Origin: Argyresthia goedartella
Lineage: Eukaryota > Arthropoda > Insecta > Lepidoptera > Argyresthiidae
Length of the DNA stretch: 64,000 nucleotides
NCBI GenBank assembly: GCA_949825045.1
Contig: OX463807.1
Span: 33,252,749-33,316,748, forward strand
Direction: 5' to 3'
Both the position numbers and the translations under genes were made by a program. Shown here piece after piece: positions 55,481 through 64,000 of this stretch. The notes under the pieces are model-generated. The model made no database searches and was not told the origin of the DNA. It was given only the letters and a program-made list of their open reading frames with translations. Positions within the stretch are counted from its first letter, which is position 1, and each line of letters starts with the position of its first letter.

Positions 55481-56219
55481 TTCATATAATACGCTAAAAT
55501 TTTATTAAATAAAATAAAAAGCACTAAGTATATTTGGTTAGCATCGGCAACTGAGCAAAAAAAAACGAATGGTTTAGCCAACTCTTATAAGCTAAACAAA
55601 GACTTTGAAGGCGGGCCACGGTAGGTGAAGAAGAAAGGGGTGCGCGGAGCAAAGCCCCTTTTATTCTTCGTATTACGTTCAACATGTAAGAATAACAAAA
55701 TCCAACGCTCGTCGAGAGCACGCGCTCGCCCGTACTTTAGTTACATTCAGAATCATATCGTCGTACGAGTATACTTACTATCCCTCATACAGTAAGCTCA
55801 GGTAATATGGAAAATCGATTAAGAACCGCATAGTTTGAAAATTATGTAAACTTAATAAGAACATACATACACTGCGTGCACATTGCCACATTATTGAGAG
55901 CTGTCAACGCTATAAAGCCTGTTAATGGCGGTAATCTGAAAAGCTCATTGCGATCGCACTGGTTCGTTGGAGGCTATCTGTTAAAGTCGTCAAATTCTAT
56001 AAACCTATAAGTACGTTTTCTTAAAATAAATGGCATCCTTACCTCATTTGAGTTTAATTTTGCCAGTGTGAAGTGTTTTTGAACGATGATATGAAGTGTT
56101 TTTGTTTTTGAAACAATATAAAATAGAGTGTCAAATTTTGGTGAAAATTTACTTTTTTTGGGATGAAGACTTTTTTATCGATGTGACTTTAAACCTAATT
56201 TCGTAAACAGTAAACATAT
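55481..56219. other. No recognised gene
   Basis: Contains a GC-richer stretch (55600-55735) of unknown nature and otherwise AT-rich DNA. Confidence 0.4.
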
Positions 56220-56395
56220 GCAGATGGAAATCATCGTAAGAAAACTTTCATATTTGCGGCAATGGCCTAGCCTCCTATCACACAAAATGGAGAATGAATA
56301 ACTAGTCAGTTATTCATTCTGCCATGGGCATAACTGTGCCTCTGCCACCCCGTACAGGAAAAGGTGTGACGCTACGTTTGTTTTGTTTTCTTATA
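56220..56395 (+). repeat. Repeat A, full two-ended copy with a hairpin
   Basis: Starts 'gatggaaatcatcgtaagaa', then gcggcaatggcctagcctcc, and ends ataactgtgcctctgccacc and ggaaaaggtgtgacgct. A perfect 13-bp hairpin (56291-56303 with 56308-56320) sits between the two ends. This is the best copy for defining repeat A. Confidence 0.65.
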
Positions 56396-57019
56396 CTATT
56401 TTCCTTAAGTAGTCCAACAAGGTCAAAGTTAATACCTTCACCTAATTGACCATCGAACCTTTCTTTCTAAACATAAATCACGTAAAGATGTGCTCATTTC
56501 CTTGTTATTTTCGTTTAGGACCTTCAGACGAAGGGCTGCGCCTTCCTTTCGACTCCGATGATAAATCACTGAGAAATCCGATGGGTCTAGACTAAAAACA
56601 TCCTTTCACGTAACAATGTATGGCTGTTTTTCCGATATAACAGATGTGGATAAAAATGCTATCTCTTTGATTCGCATCACTTTGTTTCTCCTTATTTTTA
56701 TTCGCATAATGCGTTTGCACAACGTCAATGGCTAATATGTCTGTTTCTAGGGCAGGCAAAAACACGCACATTGACCTTTGTTCCTACCACAGTGATCACC
56801 AACCTTTTATTGATTAAATGTATGTTATCTAGAATAAAATTGTTTGCTGATATTTAAATATGTTTAACTAAACAAGTATACACGGTTTTTGACCTGAGCA
56901 ACTAAAAGCTCGCACTCGAAAACTAGAACCAATTTTGACACACGGATTGAAGATTTGAGTTCAGGCCATCAAATAACAAAAGAAATCTCTCATCTGCTCC
57001 GGTCCAAAAGTTGATAGGA
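56396..57019. other. No recognised feature
   Basis: No supported coding or repeat structure. Confidence 0.4.
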
Positions 57020-57245
57020 CACTTCTTTGGCGGAGTTGGTGACCTCACCGGATCATTTTCTGTGTATTATTTTAGAACACGGTAAACAGTAGTCATACCA
57101 ATGCCTAAAATTTCAGCTGTTTAATTTTTCATATCTGTTTTCGATTTATATTTGTCACTAGGCCAGGTTTCTTGCACATATGTATACACGTTCACAATCA
57201 TTATTTTTTTCATTTTCCGAAATATGACTCATCTTGCGCTTCTTT
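56960..57245 (-). pseudogene. DNA-transposon transposase remnant (helix-turn-helix)
   Basis: Minus strand: KIMIVNVYTYVQETWPSDKY followed about 10 residues later by TAEILGIGMTTVYRVLK, a clear helix-turn-helix with the 'A-E-x-L-G-x-x-x-x-T-V-x-R-V' pattern of transposase N-termini. Then YTENDPVRSPTPPKKCPINF. Stops occur just before and after the HTH. No DDE/D catalytic region or terminal inverted repeats were recognised. An IS630/Tc1-related or similar insect transposase is the best guess. Confidence 0.5.
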
Positions 57246-57974
57246 CTTGGTGACGTAACGTCTTTAAATGGTTTTGATGTGGATGGACCGGGCTCCGCAT
57301 CTCTTGAAAAACGATAAAAAAAGTTCAATACACAAGGAAACTTTAAAAGAAAACTTAACAGGGGAAAACTGATACTAACTAAACTAAAACATTAACAAAT
57401 AACCGACAATAACATAAAACACGCAAGCGGGCGGAATGCCTGACTCCGAAGCTCCGTCTGTTCTCAAATGTTCTCCTCACACCGGGCGTCGTCATTCTAA
57501 ACAGTCGCTCACCCCACCCCGTACCACGAAACGCAGTACTACGCGGAAACGATACAGAAGTCATGGAGGGCGATACGTATCGTTTTCTTTCGACGCTAAC
57601 ATAATACTTTGTCATGTCATTGTCCGTTGTTTCGCCTGCACTAGAAACAGAGTAAGCAATTTCTTATAAAAACACTTCGGCCTACTGTTTTAGTTGGCAT
57701 ATCAAGCTATTAGTATATTTTCTGTTAGACTACTTTTTACAGCAAGCAGCTTTTTCAAGTTCAAGACATAGGAAGCCGTTCCAGCCCCCAGAAGAGTATT
57801 GAAACATCATCGATATACCTAATTCAACGAATATTGAAATCATCCAGGAAGAACATCGCACGAAGAATAATCAAATCACTGAAGAGAGAGAGAGATATAT
57901 ATATATAAACGATTGGTGTACAAGATGTGCCCTATGCCCTATGTGAAGATGTCGCTCTCCTTATAATTGCCTCT
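57246..57974. other. No recognised gene
   Basis: Overlapping frames on both strands at 57379-57669 are Arg/Ser-rich and probably chance. A GA/TA run lies at 57884-57908. Confidence 0.4.
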
Positions 57975-58290
57975 GGCAAAAAGGGTTATTACGATGTTTA
58001 AGATTACTTAAATGATGGGACTGTACGGGGTTAATCTAGCTCAACACAGTCCTTGCTGTTCATATTTTTTTAACTATTTATTCCTGCTTATTAATTAAAA
58101 TAATTATTATTGTAATATATTATTATATTAGTTAAGCAAAAAAAGAGATCTAAAAATCAATCTGTGGGAGTTTCTACGTCTTTCTACTCCTACAGTGTTC
58201 CAACGTAGAGAAGAGGCAAAAATTACGTTTACTAAGTATATGTTTATATCTACATAATAAATAAATTTGACTTTGACTTTGACGTTGCTA
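57975..58290 (+). pseudogene. LINE-D family 3' end
   Basis: Starts within the last ORF2 codons (aaaagggttattacgatgtt), then the shared UTR (ggttaatctagctcaacaca, tgtgggagtttctacgtctt) and a (TTTGAC)n tail at 58265-58284. 5'-truncated. Confidence 0.85.
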
Positions 58291-58584
58291 AGCTAAATTA
58301 AGTTAGAATTCAGAATACTAACCTTACTGTGCCCCAGCTCAATTAAAATGCAAGAAATAAAAAAATGGTCTTAATAAAAGTGGGTTAATTAAAGGACCAT
58401 TCATTGGAAGCTCTGTTAAGATATTTCATTGTCTTAGCAATGTAAGACTAAATAACTAACGATAAAATAAACAAGAAAAAATCGCTTCTACAATCTCCAA
58501 ATACGTCTAACTCAGTTATATTGATGTCTTCTCGATGACTGAAAATATTTCACTCGCGATATGAACATAAAGAGTGAGTTATTA

Positions 58585-58590
58585 TTTATT
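58585..58590 (-). promoter_or_regulatory. Possible polyadenylation signal of the hydroxylase gene
   Basis: AATAAA on the minus strand about 200 nt after the stop codon at 58788. Another AATAAA overlaps the stop itself. Choice between them is a guess. Confidence 0.3.
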
Positions 58591-58787
58591 ATATATATTT
58601 ATGTATAAGTTATTAGTATCATGCTTTCCAGCAGAGCCAATCAGGTCGTTGAAAATTAAACAATTTGATATCGACTAATTAACTTTGACTTGTGCTAACG
58701 TCCTAGAAAAACCGTTGCATACGTAACTTTTTTATTAACATGGAGGAAGTTCGTCTTATATCTTACAATGATGTGAGGGTATCACAT

Positions 58788-58919
58788 TTATTTATTTTTC
58801 TTCGTATCATCGTTGACGGAGCTATTCAGATCCAATTTCTTGGAGTCTAGGAGTGGGGCGGTTCCGTGGAAGGTTTCTTCTGTGTATTTTAGGTTCATTT
58901 TCCTGTTAGTCCCGTGCAA
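58788..58919 (-). CDS. Fatty acid hydroxylase superfamily protein, last exon
   Basis: A terminal exon encoding 43 residues and TAA, too short to stand out as an open frame. It is preceded on the minus strand by cctatttaatttcag, a good acceptor. It reads LHGTNRKMNLKYTEETFHGT and ends NDDTKKNK. The LHGT..R motif is what follows 'LWDK' in this protein family, and the phase (0) matches the donor of the exon at 60194. The joining intron is 1274 nt. The short hydrophilic Lys-rich tail ending KKNK could act as an endoplasmic reticulum retrieval signal (inference). Confidence 0.8.
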   Translation of the reverse strand: MHGTNRKMNLKYTEETFHGTAPLLDSKKLDLNSSVNDDTKKNK

Positions 58920-60193
58920 CTGAAATTAAATAGGTTTAAAGTTAGCTTTCTTTCTGTTAAGGTGCTATAACTGTAAAAACTCTATATCGTTTCGATATTC
59001 GTGAATGGCAATATATACGCCCACCTTGGCCCCGCTTAAGGCGCTGGCGTAGTTGGAGGTAAAGATATACATTAATCTTAAGTTAGGTTAAAAAAACACG
59101 TCATGTGATCTTTCAAATGCACTTTGTCACTGGCGAAATTAACCTCAAATGAGGATAGGATGCCCTAGAATTTGACGACTTTGACAGAAAGACGCTTTCA
59201 ACTACACCAGCGCCATCTGCAATGAGCTTTAGATTAGGTGCCACTAGCAAGGTATTAGATCTGCGGTGATGGGCTAACCCCCTGTTACGCAAAGTTCAGA
59301 ATCGAACCACTTGCTAATCGTAGGCACAACTGTGGGAGAATGCGTGATGCTTTATTTTTTATATATACAAAGTTCTGTACAAATAAAAAATTAAGGCAGG
59401 GCAAAAATAAGATCCCCTTTTTTAGTTGTTTGCTTCAGAGCTCAAAACCCTAGATAAACGACTAGGATTTTTTTTAATTGTAAAGTTGTAGATAATTTCA
59501 TCTGCTTTAATTATGTAGTGAAACGAAATGTCCTATGGCGCGTCGTTTTCGAGATGTTAAAACCAAAAAACGGGACCTGCTTTGTGCTCTTCTCCTAGGG
59601 CTCACCTCAGATGGGTCAGGCCTTTTAGCATGTTTGTCTCCTAAATAGCTCTGAAGTAAATTTTTCCAATTTCGACTTTTCCATCTAGACCCCCCCTTTT
59701 CAGTACTAATTTCCTAAGCTACTGGTGATTTATGCATGGAGGCGAGAAATTCCTTGAAGGTTCATAGACTTATCTTAACATTTACATGGGCATAAAAATA
59801 TAACTTCTGGCCTCGTATCGTGAGAATCCTTATCCTCACAGACCAGGCTTGCAACTCAGGTTTAACAATATACATACTTCAAGCAACAGATTTGTATCTG
59901 GCCTGCTTCCTCTACCTATACAAATGCCATTTAATTAGCTGACCATATTTTGGGGAATGATAACGCTCATAATTATGAACAACTTTCCCCAAAAAACATG
60001 TGGTCACAAACGAAAAAATATTTGGGTCTCCCATAGTAACTTGTAATCAGCTGATCGGGTCAGTGTACTGAGGGACGATTTTTTTTCTTTTGCGACCATA
60101 TGTTTCTTCTGGAAAGTTGTTCATATCGATGGGTACTATCATTCCCGAAAATATGGTCAGACAATTAAATGTCATCCTGTATACTCTACCCAC
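58920..60193 (-). other. Intron of the hydroxylase gene
   Basis: Runs on the minus strand from donor AAG|GTGGGT at 60193 to acceptor TTTCAG| at 58920. It contains a repeat A copy at 59255-59355. The rest (59390-59730) resembles dispersed repeat DNA with no coding. Confidence 0.7.
59255..59357 (+). repeat. Repeat A copy in intron
   Basis: ctgcggtgatgggctaaccc followed by 'gtaggcacaactgtgggaga' and atgcgtgatgctt. A diverged copy. Confidence 0.5.
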
Positions 60194-60366
60194 CTTATCC
60201 CACAAATCCATGTTGAACCCGAAATTGCAATGGAAGAACTCATGATGTTTGTCGTGGAAATCGGCGTCTGGCTGCCAGGGCTGCCACCATTGAGACTTGA
60301 AGTTGATGCCAGAATGGTCGATGATGCCGTGGTAGTAATTGTAGAGGGCCACAATGTAGAATGGGC
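60194..60366 (-). CDS. Fatty acid hydroxylase superfamily protein, penultimate exon
   Basis: A 173-nt exon (2 nt plus 57 codons) on the minus strand, between acceptor tttgatttccag and donor GTGGGT. It reads PFYIVALYNYYHGIIDHSGI, then WWQPWQPDADFHDKHHEFFH and CNFGFNMDLWDK. The histidine clusters YHGIIDH and HDKHH are the di-iron ligands of the fatty acid hydroxylase/sterol desaturase domain, and NFG..LWD is its conserved end. Such enzymes are ER membrane oxygenases acting on sterols or fatty acids. The exact substrate cannot be told. Earlier exons with the first His boxes were not found up to 64000, so the gene is partial here. Confidence 0.85.
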
Positions 60367-60560
60367 CTGGAAATCAAAGAAATTTGTGAATTTGCATTTT
60401 GAATGCGATTTCGCAATGATATTGGATTTCAGAATTACAAGAAAAAAAAAATTAGGTCTTTTCGTAATTAAATTCTATCTAGAAAATTTCATCCAATCGC
60501 ATTTTCCTTGAATAAGAATCTTAATCAATAAACCAAAATACCAAAATACCAAAAATCTAA

Positions 60561-60602
60561 TCTGTAGATGACTTTATATTTACATATAAAGTCATCTACA
60601 GA
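60561..60602. repeat. Perfect 19-bp hairpin
   Basis: Arms 60561-60579 and 60584-60602 with a TTAC loop. All 19 pairs match. It lies upstream of the hydroxylase exon on the minus strand, in probable intronic DNA. Confidence 0.8.
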
Positions 60603-60977
60603 ATTCGCCAATAAATACATTTTTTTGGCCTTATCAGCTGTTAGGACCAGAAAGGTATTATTACAGTAAGCAATCTGTAAGTATCTACTGTAAATATAAG
60701 TGAGAACTTTTACTATTTGTAATATGTTATATATTATATAGTTATATAATATATTATATATACATATAAAATATATTATATACTTTGATAAAAAAAAAAT
60801 AGAGATTTAAATAGTTAATAGAGATTTTGAGGGTGGGGGGGCATAATTGGGGGACAAATCAGAAACCAAAAAATTAATATCCCACCGTATCTTGTGACTT
60901 CTCTTCTCTTCAGAATACTTAGTTAAACATATAAATAAGAAAATAGGCAAAAATAACCATTCCCCAACCCTCATCTC
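60603..60977. other. AT-rich, no gene
   Basis: 60720-60785 is a near-pure AT stretch with overlapping palindromes (atatattatatagttatata). No coding. Confidence 0.5.
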
Positions 60978-61727
60978 CGAAAGCTGCTGCTGCAGCTTTT
61001 GGGAGGTTGGAGCGCAAAGTCTTCCGATCGCTGACATCAAGCTATCCACCAAAGTCTCCGTCTATATGGCCATAGTTCTTCCGAACCTTCTCTATTCCGC
61101 CGAGACCTGGTGTCCATACCGTAAACATATCAGCGCTTTAGACAGATTCCATCTAAGATGTATTCGAAACATTTTGAACGTCAAGTGGTCTGACCGTATC
61201 AGGAATACAGAGATATTACGACGTTCTAATGTTGGTGGGGTCGAAGCTTACTTGATGAGGCGTCAACTGCGATGGTGTGGCCACGTGCGACGGATGCCAG
61301 AGGAACGACTTGCAAAACGTCTCTTATACTGTGAACTACAGAACGGAAAACGCAAGCAAGGCGGTCAGTTCTTGAGGTTCAAAGACGTGCAGAAGCGACA
61401 TATGAAGAGTTGCGGTATCGACCACTCCACGTGGGAGGAACTCACGGAAGACAAGGCAAAGTGGCGACATACGGTGCACACAAAGATCTTCGATTTCGAG
61501 GCCCAACGAAGAGCTACTCTTGATGCCAAGCGAGACAAACTACGAGGCAGAACACCTGCCGCAATACAGTACACGCACCAAAATGGCGTGCTGACGTGTG
61601 GCCAGTGCAATCGCACTTTTTCTAATAAAATAGGCTACGCAAGCCATATGAGGGCACACGAACGACGCCTTCCCCAGCAGTTACAGTCGCCGTGACCGAA
61701 CCCGGTCGGAGAACATCATCATCATCC
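60978..61727 (+). pseudogene. LINE ORF2 C-terminus with C2H2 zinc finger
   Basis: Begins [16 protein letters not shown] in one frame, shifts by a frameshift near 61035 to [20 protein letters not shown], and is then open to the stop at 61693. The RT thumb region reads [54 protein letters not shown] basic segment follows, and the C-terminus holds a C2H2 finger [10 protein letters not shown] (C-x2-C-x12-H-x3-H, about 61596-61656). It ends in a CAT tail (61713-61726). The RT active site is missing (5'-truncated). The clade is not assigned. Similar C2H2-ended LINEs occur in several animal phyla. Confidence 0.75.
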
Positions 61728-61730
61728 CTG

Positions 61731-62040
61731 ATGATTTTTTCTCAAGTTTGTAAACTCTATCAATAGAATTGCCAAAGAAAATAATTCCGTATAGTGCACA
61801 TAGCCAAAGTATACACCAATAGCCGCCTTTGTGGACGCAATTTGAGTTATTCTCCTTAGTGTGTATACAAAGTGTATTATTTTACTGCATAGTTTCTCTA
61901 TGTGAAGCATCCATCCCCAATTTTAGTCATAATGTAATCCGAGGAATTTTAACTATTTTTATTTTGGTTATTATAGTTTATTTGTAAGTTTGGGGGATTT
62001 GCTTGAGGCTCGTGAAATTGAATAATTTTAGTTGTCAAAG
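61731..62040 (-). pseudogene. LINE-E family remnant (RT thumb)
   Basis: Minus strand: LHIEKLCSKIIHFVYTLRRI, TQIASTKAAIGVYFGYVHY and TELFSLAILLIEF. The frame matches the region before the QKRAIRAI motif in LINE ORF2 and is homologous to 15640-15770 and 5936-6010. Only this fragment is present. Confidence 0.75.
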
Positions 62041-62430
62041 GATAAAATTATTGTTTTGTGGAATATTTCTTAGTTCTTAGAATCCGGGCTCGGGCTTTTG
62101 CACATAAGGGCGTTTTGGTTGTTGGAGGATTGCTTCAAGAATAAAATTACTCAATATTCTTAACAAATTATCAAAAATTATAAGCTAGCCTCAAAACAGG
62201 TAAAACTCAAATAAAAATGGGCGGGCGGTCTACCATGACGGGGCGGGGGGAGTAGGATGGGAGGGAGGTAGTTGCTCACGTCTAAAGGAAATACTGGGTT
62301 CCTACAGCCCTGCACGTCCTCCCGGGTAGTGCTGAGGAGCATCAAATTATTGTCAAGACCTTAATTTCCAGGTCCTCGATAGAGAACCTGACCAAATTAT
62401 GATCTTTACATAAACATAAACAATACAATA
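62041..62430. other. No recognised feature
   Basis: G-rich around 62215-62275. No supported element. Confidence 0.4.
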
Positions 62431-62818
62431 ATATACAGGTACATACATTGCTTCTGGCCCCACACTAGGATACCCTGTATAGTGGGAACCAGAAATAGCG
62501 ACATTACATACATATAACCGTAGCGACCTCTGTGGCGTAGCGGTTGTGTCACTGCCTACCATGCGAGAAGTCCCGGGTTCGATTCCCGGCTGGGGGTAAA
62601 AAATAAAAAACAACGTTTTTGGATGTGTGTTTATATGTGTGTGACGTCGTTTTTTCTAGTACCTACGACCCAAGGAATCCTAGTGTGGGGCCAGAAGCAA
62701 TGTATATGTGTCTGAATGTAAATTATATTTTTTCTCTATCCACATCCGGGAATCGAACCCGGGACCTCTCGCAAGGTAGGCAGAGCCACAACCGCAGCGC
62801 TACAGGGCTGTCATTTTT
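62431..62818 (-). mobile_element. tRNA-headed SINE, split by another SINE
   Basis: Minus-strand head at 62818-62745 (cgctgcggttgtggctctgc, B box gggttcgattcccgg at 62762-62748) and minus-strand body at 62515-62431 (gctatttctggttcccacta, atcctagtgtggggccagaa). The two halves are separated by a complete plus-strand SINE, which shows an insertion at the head/body join. Confidence 0.75.
62519..62744 (+). mobile_element. tRNA-headed SINE inserted in the previous SINE
   Basis: Plus-strand head with A box tgtggcgtagcggttgtgtc and B box gggttcgattcccgg (62575-62589), then a body with ttctagtacctacgaccca and aatcctagtgtggggccaga and a weak AT-rich tail. Both SINEs belong to the same family, so this is a young self-insertion or recombinant. 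Confidence 0.75.
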
Positions 62819-63295
62819 TCGTCTTCTTTCAAATAACATAATCATAAACATTTATATACAGGCTCACAGTAGGAAACCTTGTAAACTTGACACTGGCAAA
62901 ATTCATCACAAAAGATGTTAGCACGCCAAATTAAAAGAAGAAGAAGAAGTTGATGGAAGTGTTAATTCTGAAACTGAACGGAAAAAATCAGTTTGAAACA
63001 CACGAATTTAGTGCGAAATCTCTAAGTTTTCCTAACCAGATAACCTAACCTACTTAGGTGGGGTTGGATCACAAAGTATGTGTGCAACCAGCGAAGTAAG
63101 CTTGCGAGCTGAGCTTGGATTATTCAGCTAAAATACGAATTCAATCTGTAAACAGTATTGTAATGTTACCTGTTGTGAGGCTGGAATATTGCTTTTCGTC
63201 ATTTTGATAAAAAATAATGATGAGAGTGAAGAATATTGAAGCAATCCTCTATCAACTTACAACACCCTAACCCCAAAAGCCGAAGCCCTTTTTAT
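62819..63295. other. No recognised gene
   Basis: GAA-rich bit at 62936-62950. No element recognised. Confidence 0.4.
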
Positions 63296-63965
63296 TGTTC
63301 CGTACCCGAAGGGTGCCAAACGGATCCCTGTTACTAAGCCCCCGCTGTCCGTCTGTCTGTCCGTCCGTCCGTCCGTCACCGGGCTCTATCGGATCAACCG
63401 AATAGGTAGAGAGCTGAAATTTTCAGAGAATGATTTCTGTTGCCGCAACAGCAACAAATAATGAAACATACCTGTTTTAAAGAATTAAAAGTAGAACGCA
63501 TACAAAAAATTATTAGTCTAAATTATTGATTATCGGTGAAAACTGGACTTTCTCGATCTTATCCAAAAAAATCTTTGATTGCAGGCATTGACTTTTGTGC
63601 TTAGTTATTATTATTATACGATTAATAATTGCTCATTTGAATTATAATTAATAATATCAAGTATTTTATCGCGTTTCATTTTATTTCTGGGAGTAAGTTA
63701 CTTAATTTGTATCCACTTCCAATTTCAATGAGCAAAGAGTTGCGTTAACCTGAGCAAATAGTTCAAAACTTACACATACTAATTCTTTTTCAATGTTTCG
63801 ATATATGGCCTAAAATTTAGTCCTACCTAGTTAGGTATCTATCCTACCTAGTATTTAATATTGTATCATCAAACATTAAAAAGTTGTACAAAAGTCTCGT
63901 TATACTTTTTTCCGTGTATGGAACCCTTAGTGTGCGGCTCCGACGTCCTACTCGAACTTGACCTA
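63296..63965 (+). repeat. Repeat C copy, possibly interrupted
   Basis: Start: 'gttccgtacccgaagggtgc', then gtccgtccgtccgtccgtca, then tttctgttgccgcaacagc to about 63470. The terminal piece 'atggaacccttagtgtgcgg' with 'tcctactcgaacttgaccta' is at 63915-63965. About 440 bp of unrelated AT-rich DNA lies between, more than in the 31996 copy, so another insertion may be inside. Confidence 0.6.
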
Positions 63966-64000
63966 TTTTATTTAAGATTTAACCCCCTAAGATTTTTTTC

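Noticed and set aside
57379..57669. Arg/Ser-rich open frames on both strands.
   Set aside because: Overlapping in opposite strands with biased composition. No recognisable domain and no splice context.
62523..62597. tRNA gene candidate with A and B boxes.
   Set aside because: Acceptor-stem pairing is poor and a known SINE body follows, so it is a SINE head and not a functional tRNA.

Overview
The window looks like animal nuclear DNA, most likely from a moth or butterfly (Lepidoptera). It is AT-rich and almost entirely transposable elements and short dispersed repeats. I see tRNA-headed SINEs, non-LTR retrotransposons (LINEs) with endonuclease and reverse transcriptase (RT), one complete Ty3/Gypsy LTR element, and several short repeats that recur on both strands. 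The Lepidoptera call is an inference from repeats I recognise by style. No bacterial, organellar or viral-genome organisation is visible. Clade names for the LINEs are tentative because I could not run a phylogeny.

Layout. 1-6492: fragments of LINEs, SINEs, a small inverted-repeat transposon (two copies) and hairpins. 6493-15399: a complete Gypsy element with two nearly identical 1.77-kb LTRs, a 4-bp target duplication, an intact gag and an intact pol in the -1 frame. A textbook slippery heptamer and a plausible pseudoknot lie at the gag-pol junction. 15400-22160: antisense LINE remnants and dispersed repeats. 22165-26668: LINE-A, long and moderately decayed. 26670-44097: mostly unrecognised AT-rich DNA with LINE 3' ends, SINE heads and small duplications. 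44098-55480: a nest. LINE-B (minus strand) is interrupted by a SINE and by LINE-C (plus strand), and LINE-C is itself interrupted by LINE-D (plus strand). 55481-64000: repeats, a DNA-transposon remnant, two exons of one host gene (minus strand), a LINE 3' end with a C2H2 finger, and a SINE inserted in a SINE.

The only convincing host gene is a fatty acid hydroxylase/sterol desaturase superfamily member. Its last two coding exons (60194-60366 and 58788-58919, minus strand) join in phase with good splice sites. Its 5' exons lie outside the window or were not found.

The mobile elements mostly act alone. The Gypsy element encodes everything for autonomous movement except an envelope. LINE-D is close to intact, with two nonsense codons and one endonuclease catalytic substitution. 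The SINEs presumably borrow LINE machinery. The insertion order in the nest gives relative ages: LINE-B is oldest, then LINE-C, then LINE-D. The SINE in LINE-B is undated relative to LINE-C.
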